64,000 bases of DNA from CAZIAK01 sp964537035 (GCA_964537035.1 CAZIAK010000014.1:42784-106783), one strand, 5' to 3'. Counted from the stretch's first letter, positions 8,675 through 17,742 are shown. The notes: generated from the letters alone by a model not told the origin. Made by a program: numbers and translations.

Positions 8675-9390
8675 GAGGGGTTGGCCGAGATGGCGGGGCT
8701 GGTGGGCGCGGGCCCGTCGTCAGCGGGCGCGGCGCGTTGCGTTGTGGCGGGCTTGCGTCGCACGCCGAGCAGGTCGGAGACTTCCATGTAGAGGTCTTCG
8801 GTGATCCGCACGAAGTGATCGATGCGACTGCGAAACCAGTAGTAGGCGGCGTTCACGGGGATGGCCACCGAGAGCCCGGCGGCGGTGGTGACCAGGGCCT
8901 GGCTGATGCCTCCCGCGAGAGCTTCAGGGCTGCCCAGCCCTTCGCCGGACGAGATGGTGGAGAAGCTCTCGATCATGCCCCAGACCGTTCCCAGCAGGCC
9001 CAGCAACGGGGAGATCATGCCGATCACCACGAGGGGGCGCAGGTTGGCGGAGAGCCGGTCGATCTCTCGTGCGCCCGCGTCTTCGACGGCCTTCTCTCGC
9101 TCCATCCAGTCTGCCTCTGCCCGGCGCAGGCCTGCGGCGAGCACTCGGGCCTGGGGCGTGTGGGTCTTGTCGCACAGGGCCACGGCCGCGTCAGGGCCTT
9201 GGTCGCGCACGAGGGTCAGCAGCTGCTCCCCGAACGCACGCTGGTACAGCCGCCCTCGGCGCAGGCGGACGGAGCGCTCGACCATGTAGGTCACGGCGAT
9301 CACCGAGCACAGCCCGATGGGGACCATCAACGGACCACCGCTCAGAATGATCTCGAACAGGGACGCGAGCTGTGAGTTCAGGTCAGGCAT
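8671..9390 (-). CDS. exbB: ExbB/TolQ/MotA family proton channel
   Basis: 239 aa with three membrane segments: GPLMVPIGLCSVIAVTYMV near residue 20, then LVVIGMISPLLGLLGTVWGM and ALVTTAAGLSVAIPVNAAYYW in the C-terminal half. The signature LLGLLGTVWGMIESF and the conserved Thr-rich last helix identify the MotA/TolQ/ExbB channel family. It forms the pentameric motor ring around ExbD in the inner membrane. The tail after residue 215 is Pro/Ala rich and probably disordered. The gene sits 58 bases downstream of the TPR gene and overlaps exbD by 4 bases. Confidence 0.93.
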   Translation of the reverse strand: MPDLNSQLASLFEIILSGGPLMVPIGLCSVIAVTYMVERSVRLRRGRLYQRAFGEQLLTLVRDQGPDAAVALCDKTHTPQARVLAAGLRRAEADWMEREKAVEDAGAREIDRLSANLRPLVVIGMISPLLGLLGTVWGMIESFSTISSGEGLGSPEALAGGISQALVTTAAGLSVAIPVNAAYYWFRSRIDHFVRITEDLYMEVSDLLGVRRKPATTQRAAPADDGPAPTSPAISANPS

Positions 9391-9448
9391 GGCGAAGGCT
9401 CAAGTGGTGGGTGATGCAGGCAGAGGGCTGGGCAAACCAGGGGGCAGG

Positions 9449-12400
9449 TCAGAGGGCGGCCAGCTGATTGCGGGCGGCTGGGGCAGAGGGCGTGTGGCCG
9501 TATCGCTCGAGCACTTCTTCGTAGCGGGCCGCGGCCTGGGTGGTCTGTCCCAGGGCGGTGAGGCAGCCACCCGCCAGCACCAGGGCCTGGGCCACCTCGT
9601 CGTCGTGGGCGTAGAGCACGGCGACCTTCAGAAACTCTGACAGCGCCTCTTCGGTGCGGCCGTCAGCCAGGCTCAGCTGGCCCATGGCGATGCGGGCTCG
9701 GGCGGCGAGCACTCCCTGGTCGTCGGCCACCACACGCTGTAGCGCTGCGCGAGCGGGACGGCTCTTGCCTTGCTGGGCCAGGGCCCGTCCGCGCCAGAGT
9801 TCGGCTTCGTTGCGGTTGGCGAAATCGGGGGCCGTGCGGGCCAGATCCCCCAGCACCTTCTCGGCCTCGCTCCAGCGGTCGAGCTGGCACAGGGCCAAGC
9901 CGAGGCGAAAGCGGCACGAGGGGGCCACGTCGTGGCCAGGGTGCTCGTCAAGCAGCAGCTGCAACCAGGGCACGGCGGTCTCGAACTGGTCGAGGCGAAA
10001 GGCCGACTCGCCCGCGAGGAACATGGCCTCTCCCGCCAGCTCGCTCTGGGGATGGTCTTTGACCAGCTGGGCGAAGCTGCGGCTGGCAGCGACCGGGTCG
10101 TCAGCGCGCAGGGCGGTGAAGCCTGCCTTGTAGAGGGCCTTGTCCGGCAGGGGGCTGGCGGCGGCGGAGGCGGCGGCCTGATAGAGGGGCAGGGCCCGGG
10201 CGTCGTCTCCCGCAGCGAAGTGGGCCTCGGCGACGAAGAACGCGGCTTCGGCCGCATCCCGGTTGTCAGGGGCCAGTTCGAGGGCTCGGCCGATGGTGTC
10301 CTGGGCTGCGGCGAGGTCGCCTGCGTCGAGGGCCACCCAGGTGGCTTCGACCAGAGCGGCAGGAGCAAGCGCCCCGTCGTTCGCCAGCTGATCGAGGAGG
10401 GCCTGAGCCTTCTCTGGCTGGCCCGCGGCGACCCAGGCGGCGCTCACCGTGCGGGCCGAGGCGAGCAGCCGTTCGCTGGCCGGGGTCAGGGCCTCCAGGG
10501 CGTTCCAGGCCTGCTCGGCCAGGTCGGGGCGGCCCTGCTCGTGGCGGCACCAGACCAGCAGCTCCAGCGCCGCGAGGTGCAGCTCGTGGGCGGCTGCCGG
10601 GTCGGCGGATGCTGCGCCTGTGCGCCGGGGATCCTCGGAGAGCAGAGGCGCCAGGGCAGTCACCGCGTCGTCAGCTCGTCCCAGGTCGACTAGGGCCCAG
10701 GCCAGACCGTAGCGAGCGGCGTGGGTCGTGGCGTGGTGGGGATACCCATCCAGCAGCTGCTGGTAGGTCTGGGCGGCGACGGCGGTCTGCCCGGTGGCGG
10801 CCAGGGCATCGGCCAGTTCGAGCAGGGCCTGGGGGGCTTGATCACTCTCGGGGTGGCGGTCGAGCAAGGCGCTGAGTTGCACGATGCGTTCGCCGTCGTC
10901 AGCCCCTCGCGAGAGCCCCAGCAGGGCCTCGGCACCGTGGTCGCCCTGGGGATGGCGTCGCAGGTAGAGCTGCCAGGCCGCTCGGGCCTGCTTGGTGTCG
11001 CCCAGCTCTGAGTGGCAGCGGCCTTCCATGGCCAGGGCCTCTTCGGCCTCGGGGGCGTCTGGGTGCTGGCTGGCGAGGTCGCTGAACACCGTGGCGGCGG
11101 CGCCGAGATCACCCAGCTGGTAGTGGCACCAGGCCCTACGGGAGGCGGCGCGGGTGCTCGACCCCGAGCGCGCGAACTCGGCCTCGGCCTGTCCCCAGCG
11201 CTCCAGGGCAAAGAGGGCTTCGCCACGGGTCAGGAAGAGGTCTGGCTCTGCGGCGCCCCCGGCGAGCAGCTGATCGACCAGTTGCAACGCTCCCTCGGGA
11301 TCACCGCTGTTCAGGCTGGTCACTGCGGCGGCGTGCAGGGCGCTGGCCGAGCTGCCCTTGGCGTAGGCCCTGGCGGCCTCTGCGGAACGCCCACCGGCCA
11401 CCAGCAGGTCTCCCCGGGCCACCTGGATGTGTCCCGCGAGCTCTTCGCCGGGCGACGCCGCGCTGGCCCGGTCGAGGGTGGCCAGGGCCTCGTCGTCTCG
11501 GCCGAGCTCAGCCAGGGCGTTGGCGCGCCAGTAGTCGGTCTCTGCGTTGTCCGCGACGATGTCTGCCGAGAGGGCCTCCCAGGCGCCGCTGGCGTCGTTC
11601 ATGGCCAGCCGTTGCACGCCGAGCTGAAACATGGCCTCGGCAGCGAAGGGGCTGGCCGGAAAACGCTCGACGAGCTGCTCAAAAGTGTGCGCCGCCGAGC
11701 GGTGGTCGTCTCGTTGGGCATGGGCGAAACCGGCGCCGCGCAAGGCTCCGTCGGCATAGGGGCCGGTGCCCACCTGCTCGTAGGCGGAGAGGGCAGCGCT
11801 GGGACGGTCGAGAGCCGCCAGGGCCTCGCCCCGCAAGAATTGCAGCTCTCGGGACAGCTCGGCGTCGAGGTCTCTGCGCAGCAGCTGCTCGATGAGCTCG
11901 ACCGTGGGCAGGTTTTCGCCAAGCCGGTAGCTCGACCAGGCCAGGGCCGAGGTGGCGTCGTGGCTGTACGGTCCGTCGGGATCTTCCTCGAGCACCCTGG
12001 CGTAGCGGGGCATGGCGTCCCCCCAACGCTGCTGGGAGAAGTCGATCTCGGCCAGGAGAAACGTCGCTGGCGTGTGCAGGTAGGTGGCCGGCAGCTCGAG
12101 CACGGTGAGGAGCGCGGCGGCCGCCTCGCGGTGGCGGCCAGCGGCGAGCTCGCACTGTCCCAGACGCAGGCAGGCTTCGGCCCTGAAGGAGAAGTTCGGT
12201 CGGCCGGCCAGGTCGGCGAAGTGGGGGCGAGCCTCGCTCTGGCGGTCCAGCTCGAACAGGGCCGTGCCCAAGCGGTAGCGCACCAAATCGCTGCGATCGT
12301 GCCGGGCGTGGTCGGCGAGGAACGACTGGGCTTCGTCGACGATGAGCTCGTGGAGGTCACGGTCAGACAGGCCGTCGATGTAGCGAGCCTGGTCGTCCGC

Positions 12401-12463
12401 GTCGTCGACGGGTCCGGGGAGGAGCAGAACAAGGCAGGTGACCAACGAACACAGCGACACCAT
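9449..12463 (-). CDS. 1004-aa exported TPR protein of the ExbBD locus
   Basis: The ATG at 12463 is preceded by AGGAG at a spacing of about 8 and opens a short signal peptide (MVSLCSLVTCLVLLLPG). The rest is nearly all tetratricopeptide repeats, around 25 of them, with motifs such as AEACLRLGQCELAAGRHREAA, AMFLAGESAFRLDQFETAV and CRFRLGLALCQLDRWSEAE. It is probably periplasmic. TPR proteins beside exbBD operons are usually thought to scaffold the complex, much as YbgF/CpoB does for Tol-Pal, but this one is several times longer. It is likely the first gene of a four-gene minus-strand operon running to 4785. No catalytic domain is visible. Confidence 0.85.
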   Translation of the reverse strand: MVSLCSLVTCLVLLLPGPVDDADDQARYIDGLSDRDLHELIVDEAQSFLADHARHDRSDLVRYRLGTALFELDRQSEARPHFADLAGRPNFSFRAEACLRLGQCELAAGRHREAAAALLTVLELPATYLHTPATFLLAEIDFSQQRWGDAMPRYARVLEEDPDGPYSHDATSALAWSSYRLGENLPTVELIEQLLRRDLDAELSRELQFLRGEALAALDRPSAALSAYEQVGTGPYADGALRGAGFAHAQRDDHRSAAHTFEQLVERFPASPFAAEAMFQLGVQRLAMNDASGAWEALSADIVADNAETDYWRANALAELGRDDEALATLDRASAASPGEELAGHIQVARGDLLVAGGRSAEAARAYAKGSSASALHAAAVTSLNSGDPEGALQLVDQLLAGGAAEPDLFLTRGEALFALERWGQAEAEFARSGSSTRAASRRAWCHYQLGDLGAAATVFSDLASQHPDAPEAEEALAMEGRCHSELGDTKQARAAWQLYLRRHPQGDHGAEALLGLSRGADDGERIVQLSALLDRHPESDQAPQALLELADALAATGQTAVAAQTYQQLLDGYPHHATTHAARYGLAWALVDLGRADDAVTALAPLLSEDPRRTGAASADPAAAHELHLAALELLVWCRHEQGRPDLAEQAWNALEALTPASERLLASARTVSAAWVAAGQPEKAQALLDQLANDGALAPAALVEATWVALDAGDLAAAQDTIGRALELAPDNRDAAEAAFFVAEAHFAAGDDARALPLYQAAASAAASPLPDKALYKAGFTALRADDPVAASRSFAQLVKDHPQSELAGEAMFLAGESAFRLDQFETAVPWLQLLLDEHPGHDVAPSCRFRLGLALCQLDRWSEAEKVLGDLARTAPDFANRNEAELWRGRALAQQGKSRPARAALQRVVADDQGVLAARARIAMGQLSLADGRTEEALSEFLKVAVLYAHDDEVAQALVLAGGCLTALGQTTQAAARYEEVLERYGHTPSAPAARNQLAAL

Positions 12464-12693
12464 GGCGAGCGCTCCTGGGTAGGCCCCCTGACCAGTCCAC
12501 CGGAGCGGGTGGCTGGGTCACGACGAGCCCGGGGTTGAAGGCTGGCTATTACAGGTGTAGCTGTAGCTTCTGGCAAGTGGCGCTTCCGGGACGATCGCGG
12601 CGAGCCGGGCACCCCGAGGCGGCTCTCTCCTGGCGGTCCGGTGGGCAGGCTCTCGCTCTGCCCCGGGAACTGCGCTCTCCGACTGCCGCGGGG

Positions 12694-13557
12694 TCAGCTC
12701 TTGCGGGTGGCCACCACGCCGTAGCCAAGGCAGAGGGCATCGTCTTTCGCGAAGCGTTCCATCAAGGCGAAAAAGAGCTGGGCCGCCGCCAGGAACGGCA
12801 AGGCCAGAGGACCTCTAACAGGGTGCATCGTGACCGCACCATCGTGGTTACGTCTCTTTGCTGCCCAGTGCCGCAAGATGTACTGCGAGACGACCGCGCC
12901 CGCGGCGGTGGCCACGTTGCCCCGGGGCGTGATGCTGTCCACCTCGAGATTGTTGCGCTCCAGGACGTCTTTCAGGCCGTGGAGGGTGTAGCGTCGAAAG
13001 TCGAAGGGCAGCTGGTGCAGGGGTTGGACGAAGGGCACGGTGAAGAGCAGCTTGCCACCGGGTTTGAGCACCCTGGCCATCTCTGCCACGCAGCGCTCGG
13101 GGTCGGGCAGGTGCTCGAGCACCTCGACAGAGAGCACGGTGTCGCAGCTGGCGCTGGCCACGGGCAGCACCTGGCCATCTCCGAAGATGTCGATGATGCC
13201 CCGCACCCGTTCGATGTGGTCCCACAGCTTGGGGTTGAGGATGCCGAACACCACGGGGGGATATTCGAGCCCCCAGGTGCGCTCCACGTAGGGCGCGAAG
13301 TAGTGGTCGAACTGCCCTTCGCCCACGCCCACATCGAGCAGGGTGCCCTTGGCGTGGGGGGCCAGGGCGGCCACGCAGGCGTGCAGGTGCTTGTTGTCGA
13401 GCCAGTAGGCGCTGAACGGGGTGCGCTTCTGCCAGAGCTTCAGCCGCTGGATGACGGAGTGTCGCGACGAGACGACGCTTTGCTGCGTGTCGGGGCGGGA
13501 GCTCACGGCGGGGTTCCAGGAGGCAGGGGAGGCACAGGATGGCTCAGCGGATAGCAT
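12694..13557 (-). CDS. class I SAM-dependent methyltransferase
   Basis: 287 aa from the ATG at 13557; the frame is open to 13668, but that extension would overlap the divergent gene at 13631. The SAM-binding motif I is TLLDVGVGEGQFD, followed by a motif near DTVLSVEVLEHLPDPERCV and ARVLKPGGKLLFTVPF. This is the Methyltransf_11 pattern. The substrate is not evident from sequence; relatives in surface-polysaccharide and ubiquinone-type pathways share the same fold. The C-terminus has a hydrophobic stretch (LALPFLAAAQLFFALM) that could touch a membrane. It is transcribed divergently from nnrE. Confidence 0.85.
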   Translation of the reverse strand: MLSAEPSCASPASWNPAVSSRPDTQQSVVSSRHSVIQRLKLWQKRTPFSAYWLDNKHLHACVAALAPHAKGTLLDVGVGEGQFDHYFAPYVERTWGLEYPPVVFGILNPKLWDHIERVRGIIDIFGDGQVLPVASASCDTVLSVEVLEHLPDPERCVAEMARVLKPGGKLLFTVPFVQPLHQLPFDFRRYTLHGLKDVLERNNLEVDSITPRGNVATAAGAVVSQYILRHWAAKRRNHDGAVTMHPVRGPLALPFLAAAQLFFALMERFAKDDALCLGYGVVATRKS

Positions 13558-13630
13558 TGTGTGGGCCGGGGACCGCTCCGCAAGGCCTCGTCGCCCAGAG
13601 CTCATCCGTTTCAGCAGCTGCGACCGACTC

Positions 13631-14293
13631 ATGACCCACTGGCACGACTGCGACGCGTCGCCATCCATCGCCTACTCGGCGGAGGAGGCCAGGGACATGG
13701 ATCTCTGGTTGGCCGACGAGCGGGGCTTCTCGATCCAGACGCTCATGGAGTCTGCCGGGAGCTGTCTGGCGGTGGCCGTGCTCGAGCTGGCGGCCGAGCG
13801 TGAACTCGAACGGGTGGTGTACATGGTGGGGCCGGGCAACAACGGCGGGGATGCCCTGGTGGCTCGCTCCGTCACAGCAGACCAGCTGCCAGGCGAGATC
13901 TGGCAGCCCTTGGCCGACGGCCGGGTGCCCCACCTCGACGAGCAGACCCTGGTGGTCGATGGCCTGTTCGGCGTGGGGCTGGCCAGGCCCCTCAGCGGCG
14001 CGGCCCGGGCGGCGGTCGAGCTGGTCCTGGGCAGCAGCGCCTTCGTGTTGGCCGTGGACATCCCCAGCGGTCTCTGCGCCACCACCGGTCAGGTCCTGGG
14101 CAAGACCGCCGCAGACTCGTCGGGAGGCGTGGCGGTGCGGGCCGATCGCACGGTCACCTTCGTCGGCCCCAAGCAGGGCTTCTTCGTGGGGGACGGACCC
14201 CGTCATGTGGGTCGCTGGCAGGCGGTGGAGATCGGTTTCCCCGCGGCCGAGGCCGAGGCCTGGGTCGCTGCTCGCCGTGAGCGGGCGAACTGA
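13631..14293 (+). CDS. nnrE: NAD(P)H-hydrate epimerase
   Basis: 220 aa starting at the ATG at 13631, needed to include the family's opening segment (AYSAEEARDMDLW). The YjeF_N domain fills the protein: LMESAGSCLA, the phosphate-binding VGPGNNGGDALVAR, LVVDGLFGVGLARPL and VDIPSGLCATTGQVLG, with the Asp and Asn/Gly residues typical of the epimerase. It interconverts R and S forms of hydrated NADH or NADPH so that the matching dehydratase can repair them. The usual C-terminal dehydratase (NnrD, YjeF_C) is absent; the protein ends at a stop 30 bases before the N gap, so this is a stand-alone epimerase. Confidence 0.9.
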   Translation: MTHWHDCDASPSIAYSAEEARDMDLWLADERGFSIQTLMESAGSCLAVAVLELAAERELERVVYMVGPGNNGGDALVARSVTADQLPGEIWQPLADGRVPHLDEQTLVVDGLFGVGLARPLSGAARAAVELVLGSSAFVLAVDIPSGLCATTGQVLGKTAADSSGGVAVRADRTVTFVGPKQGFFVGDGPRHVGRWQAVEIGFPAAEAEAWVAARRERAN

Positions 14294-14323
14294 GCGACCG
14301 AGCGCGTGCGTTGAGCGGAGCGG

Positions 14324-14423
14324 NNNNNNNNNNNNNNNNNNNNNNNNNNNNNNNNNNNNNNNNNNNNNNNNNNNNNNNNNNNNNNNNNNNNNNNNNNNNN
14401 NNNNNNNNNNNNNNNNNNNNNNN
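14324..14423. other. assembly gap (100 N) with identical 18-bp flanks
   Basis: A 100-N scaffold gap. The 18 bases ending at 14323 and the 18 bases starting at 14424 are identical (GTGCGTTGAGCGGAGCGG). The contigs therefore end in the same short repeat and may overlap, in which case little or no sequence is missing, or they may bracket a longer array of the GAGCGG-type repeat. Confidence 0.9.
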
Positions 14424-14488
14424 GTGCGTTGAGCGGAGCGGACGAGCGTGCGAGCTGAGCCGAAGGGTTGCGCTCCGGGGCGCGGGCC

Positions 14489-15940
14489 CTACTTGAGGTA
14501 GCCCAGCTCGCGCAGCACGGACTGCTCGAACTCCATCAGGTTCAGGCCGTCGGCGTCCATGGGCACGGCTTGCAGCTCCTGGGATGAGCGCAGCAGCTCT
14601 TCCATCCAGCTCTGCAGGTCAGCGAGCATTTCGTCGGCCACCTCGGGGTGCTCGGCGGACACGTCGTGCTGCTCTTCTGGGTCGGCTTGCAGATCGTAGA
14701 GCTCGACTCGCTTTGCGGCGCCGTGCCAGACCAGCAGCCAGCCATTGCGGCGAATGCCCCTGATGGCGAAGCGCTCGTTGGCCACCTCGGAGTAGATGGC
14801 TGCGTCGGTAGAGGAGGGCCCGGCGCCGTCGAGGATCGGCAGCAGCGACGAGCCCCGCCAGTCGGACGGCTGAGGCAGGTCGAGCCAGTCGAGGATCGTG
14901 GGCGCCACGTCGAGCAGTTCGACGGGCGACTCGATCACCGTGCCAGCGAAACCGTCGTCGGGGAAGCGCACGATGAGCGGGACGTGGGTCAGCTCGCGGA
15001 AGATCTTCGGACCGTGTCCCCAGCCGCCGTGCTCCATGAACTCTTCGCCGTGGTCGGAGAGGACGATGAGCAGGGTGTTGTCCCAGAGGCCCCGGTCTCG
15101 CAGGCCCTGTTCGAGGGCGGCCATGCGGTCGTCGGCGTAGGCGATGCCGTTGTCATAGAAGCCCATGATCTCATCGAGCTGCGCCGGGGTGGGGTGGGGC
15201 AGGTGGGTGGTGAGATCGGTGGTGATCGCCGGATAGCCCTCTTGTTTCAGGAACTGCTCGGAGCGCCGTTCGGTGAAGGCCTTCTTGAAGGGCACGGGCG
15301 CCCGGTAGGGGTCGTGCACGTCGTAGCTGTGCAAGAACAGGAACATGCGGTCGTCGTCATCGGCGTCGGCCTGCCAGTCATCGAGCCAGGTGAACAGGCG
15401 CGGCAGGCTCTCGGCCAGGGTGGATTCGGTGGGCCTGGACGCGTTCCAGAAATGGTCGAAGCCCTGGGCGAAGCCGTAGGTGCGGCTGACGAGGCCGCCC
15501 CCGGTGAAGGCGGCGGTGTCATAGCCCGCGTCCTCGAGCACCTCGGCCAGCGTCACCACCGTGTCGGACAGACGGAGCTTGGTCACGTTCTGCATGTGGT
15601 TGGCGCCGTCGTCCCGGACGATGCCGAACTGGGGTGGATACAGCGACGTGAGCATCGACAGGTGGCTGGCCAGGGTCACGCTGGCCTGGGAGAAGACCTG
15701 GGCGAAGCGCACCGCACGCTGGGCGAGATCGTCGAGGTGCGGGCTCGTGTTGCGCTCGTGGCCGTAGCAGCCCAGGTTGTCGGCGCGCAGGGTGTCGAGG
15801 GAGACCAGCACCACGTGGGGGCGTGCAGCCTGTGCGCGGTCTTCAGAGTCGCTGCAACCTGTGGCGGCCAGGGCCGCGAGCAGCGCCAAGCCGGTGAGGG
15901 CCAGGGCGTGCCGCGAGTGCCGAGTCTGAAGCGTGGTCAT
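14489..15940 (-). CDS. sulfatase-fold lipoprotein without the formylglycine Cys
   Basis: 483 aa. A lipoprotein signal ends LAALAATGCS (Cys29), so it should be lipid-anchored outside the cytoplasmic membrane. The alkaline-phosphatase/sulfatase core begins VVLVSLDTLRADNLGCYG (metal Asp49) and continues with LSDHGEEFMEHGGWGHG, the second metal cluster. At the position of the formylglycine Cys in CxPxR it has SVTLASH, with Thr89. So it is not a type I FGly sulfatase. A Thr nucleophile as in phospho- and phosphonoester hydrolases or phosphoethanolamine-type transferases is more likely. It starts 14 bases after the NTPase gene, so the two are probably co-transcribed. Confidence 0.85.
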   Translation of the reverse strand: MTTLQTRHSRHALALTGLALLAALAATGCSDSEDRAQAARPHVVLVSLDTLRADNLGCYGHERNTSPHLDDLAQRAVRFAQVFSQASVTLASHLSMLTSLYPPQFGIVRDDGANHMQNVTKLRLSDTVVTLAEVLEDAGYDTAAFTGGGLVSRTYGFAQGFDHFWNASRPTESTLAESLPRLFTWLDDWQADADDDDRMFLFLHSYDVHDPYRAPVPFKKAFTERRSEQFLKQEGYPAITTDLTTHLPHPTPAQLDEIMGFYDNGIAYADDRMAALEQGLRDRGLWDNTLLIVLSDHGEEFMEHGGWGHGPKIFRELTHVPLIVRFPDDGFAGTVIESPVELLDVAPTILDWLDLPQPSDWRGSSLLPILDGAGPSSTDAAIYSEVANERFAIRGIRRNGWLLVWHGAAKRVELYDLQADPEEQHDVSAEHPEVADEMLADLQSWMEELLRSSQELQAVPMDADGLNLMEFEQSVLRELGYLK

Positions 15941-15954
15941 GGTCGCCGTCGCGC

Positions 15955-17469
15955 TCAGTTGAGTGTGCGCCGCAGCAGGCCGGCGCGATCGATCCAGCTG
16001 GCCCGCACCACGTCGAAGGCGGCACGGGGCAGGCGCCAGGCTTCGTGATCGTCCGCGAGGTCGTTGGGCAGGTCCTTCACGTACTGAAGGAAGACCTCGG
16101 AGAGGAAGCCGAAGGCGTATCGGGGCGTGCCCAGAGCGGCGAACGTCTCGAGCACGTAGTCGAGGTCGAGGTCATCGCCGAGCAGCTCGGACAGGTTCTG
16201 CACCGGGCTCGCGGAGGTCTTGCAAGCGGCCAGGCGCTGATTGGCGATCTCGTAGAGCTCCCGGCCTGTCCATTTGAGCTCGGCGAGCAGGTTGCTCTTG
16301 TCGAGGCGCATGCGCTTGAGCTCGTCGCTGGAGGCGTTGCGCCAGAGCGACTCCATCTCGATGGGCAGGAACAGCTTGAGCCCCAGTCGCGGATGCTGGA
16401 GCAGCTTGATGTCGAGGATGCGCTTGACGAACTCTTGCATGCGCGCCGGGCTGTCACAGAGCAGGGTCGGCTCGTCGACGCGATCCATGAGCACGTAGAG
16501 GCCCTGGTAACCCGCGGCATCGAGCAGCCCCAGGAAGCGCTGGAGCAGCTCGTAGCGGGACGCCTCGTCATTGCCCTCGGGCAGCACCAGGTCAGCGCGC
16601 TCCTTGCTGTCGAGAGTGCGCAGCAGGCGAGCGAGAGGCTCGTGATCGGCGTGGAGTACACGCACCGAGCGGTCGGCTCGGCGGGCCTGTCGGGCTCGGG
16701 CAGCGTCGCGCGCAGCGGCCACCAGCCAGGGCAGCACGGCCAGGGCCAGGCCCACTCCGTAGCAGACCGGCCGGTGCTCGGCGAGGAACGACAGATCGGA
16801 GAGCTCGTCGAAGCGGGGCACGATGTGAGGGGACACGGCCAGCAGCACACCCAGGGCCGAGAGAGCCACGCGCTGCAGCGCGCCCGAGCCGCCACGCATC
16901 ACGGCCAGACCAGCGGACCTGGCCAGCCCGCTCAAGGCGTCAGACGTGGTGTGGGTCTTCGAGTCGTGATAGAGCGCGGTGAGCAGGGCCAGATCGATCT
17001 GCTGCTTGTGGCTCAGCTCGGCCTTGTGGCTGCCATCGAGCAGGCCGTCGACGAGCTGGGTCACGCCCAGGGACAAGATGCTGTCGAGGTGGTCCGAGAT
17101 CTCCCAGCTGCCCAGCACCTCTGGAGAGGACGTGACTCCGGAGCGCCGTCCGCCCACCGTTCGACCCAGGGCCTCGATGTAGCCGTTGAAGTCGATGTAC
17201 TCGACGTCGAACACGGCCCTGTCCCGGTGGGCCTGGTTGTGGGCCTCAAGCCGGCGCCGCATCATCAAGCGCAGGCCGCTCTTGCCGCTGCCCTTCTCGC
17301 CGAACACGATCCCCGGGGAGGGCGCCGCGGGGTCACCGAAGACCCGGTCGAACCCCGAGTGCACCGCCGACATCTCGATCTGGGTGAGGATCAGGTCCTT
17401 GTCAGCATCTTCACAGGCGAAGGGGTCGGCGATGAGCCCCCAATGATCGCGCCACTTCTGGGTGAACAT
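15955..17469 (-). CDS. KAP-like membrane-inserted P-loop NTPase
   Basis: 504 aa. The N-terminus (KWRDHWGLIADPFACEDADKD) leads into a Walker A motif GEKGSGKS at 57-64. Two hydrophobic segments, about 195-215 (ALSALGVLLAVSPHIV) and 230-250 (CYGVGLALAVLPWLVAAA), are inserted before the Walker B-like GLYVLMDRVDEP near 318. Membrane helices placed between Walker A and B are the hallmark of KAP-family NTPases, which is why I place it there; the match is by architecture, not a database hit. The helical C-terminus includes LGTPRYAFGFLSEVF. KAP proteins occur in antiviral and membrane-associated systems. Here the only genetic partner is the sulfatase-fold lipoprotein 14 bases downstream. Confidence 0.6.
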   Translation of the reverse strand: MFTQKWRDHWGLIADPFACEDADKDLILTQIEMSAVHSGFDRVFGDPAAPSPGIVFGEKGSGKSGLRLMMRRRLEAHNQAHRDRAVFDVEYIDFNGYIEALGRTVGGRRSGVTSSPEVLGSWEISDHLDSILSLGVTQLVDGLLDGSHKAELSHKQQIDLALLTALYHDSKTHTTSDALSGLARSAGLAVMRGGSGALQRVALSALGVLLAVSPHIVPRFDELSDLSFLAEHRPVCYGVGLALAVLPWLVAAARDAARARQARRADRSVRVLHADHEPLARLLRTLDSKERADLVLPEGNDEASRYELLQRFLGLLDAAGYQGLYVLMDRVDEPTLLCDSPARMQEFVKRILDIKLLQHPRLGLKLFLPIEMESLWRNASSDELKRMRLDKSNLLAELKWTGRELYEIANQRLAACKTSASPVQNLSELLGDDLDLDYVLETFAALGTPRYAFGFLSEVFLQYVKDLPNDLADDHEAWRLPRAAFDVVRASWIDRAGLLRRTLN

Positions 17470-17670
17470 CGCGTGGTCCGGCGGTCGAGGAATCGGGTCG
17501 GAGAGGAGACGCCCAGGTGGTGGTCATGCGCTCTCGGGTCGAGTTCACCTGGGTCGACGCTGACTCTAACGGCAGGGTAGAGGGCGGACCAGTTCCAGCA
17601 CCGTGGCGATTGGCGCACCGCGAGCGGGGCAGCGCTCACCGAGGTGTCATCAGGGTGCCCATGAACGTGA

Positions 17671-17742
17671 AGAACCCCCCTCGCGAAAGATCGCGAGGGG
17701 GGTTCTCGTTTGGGCCCCACCGTCACAGGGACGGTGGGACCC
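17671..17742 (-). terminator. double-hairpin terminator after the surface-protein gene
   Basis: Two strong stem-loops follow the stop codon at 17791 on the minus strand. The first in transcription order pairs CCCACCGTC (17716-17724) with GACGGTGGG (17730-17738). The second is a perfect 16-bp stem, AGAACCCCCCTCGCGA (17671-17686) with its complement at 17691-17706, around a 4-base loop. The T-run after it is short, so it may act partly by protecting the mRNA 3' end. It also separates this gene from the NTPase gene starting at 17469. Confidence 0.75.
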
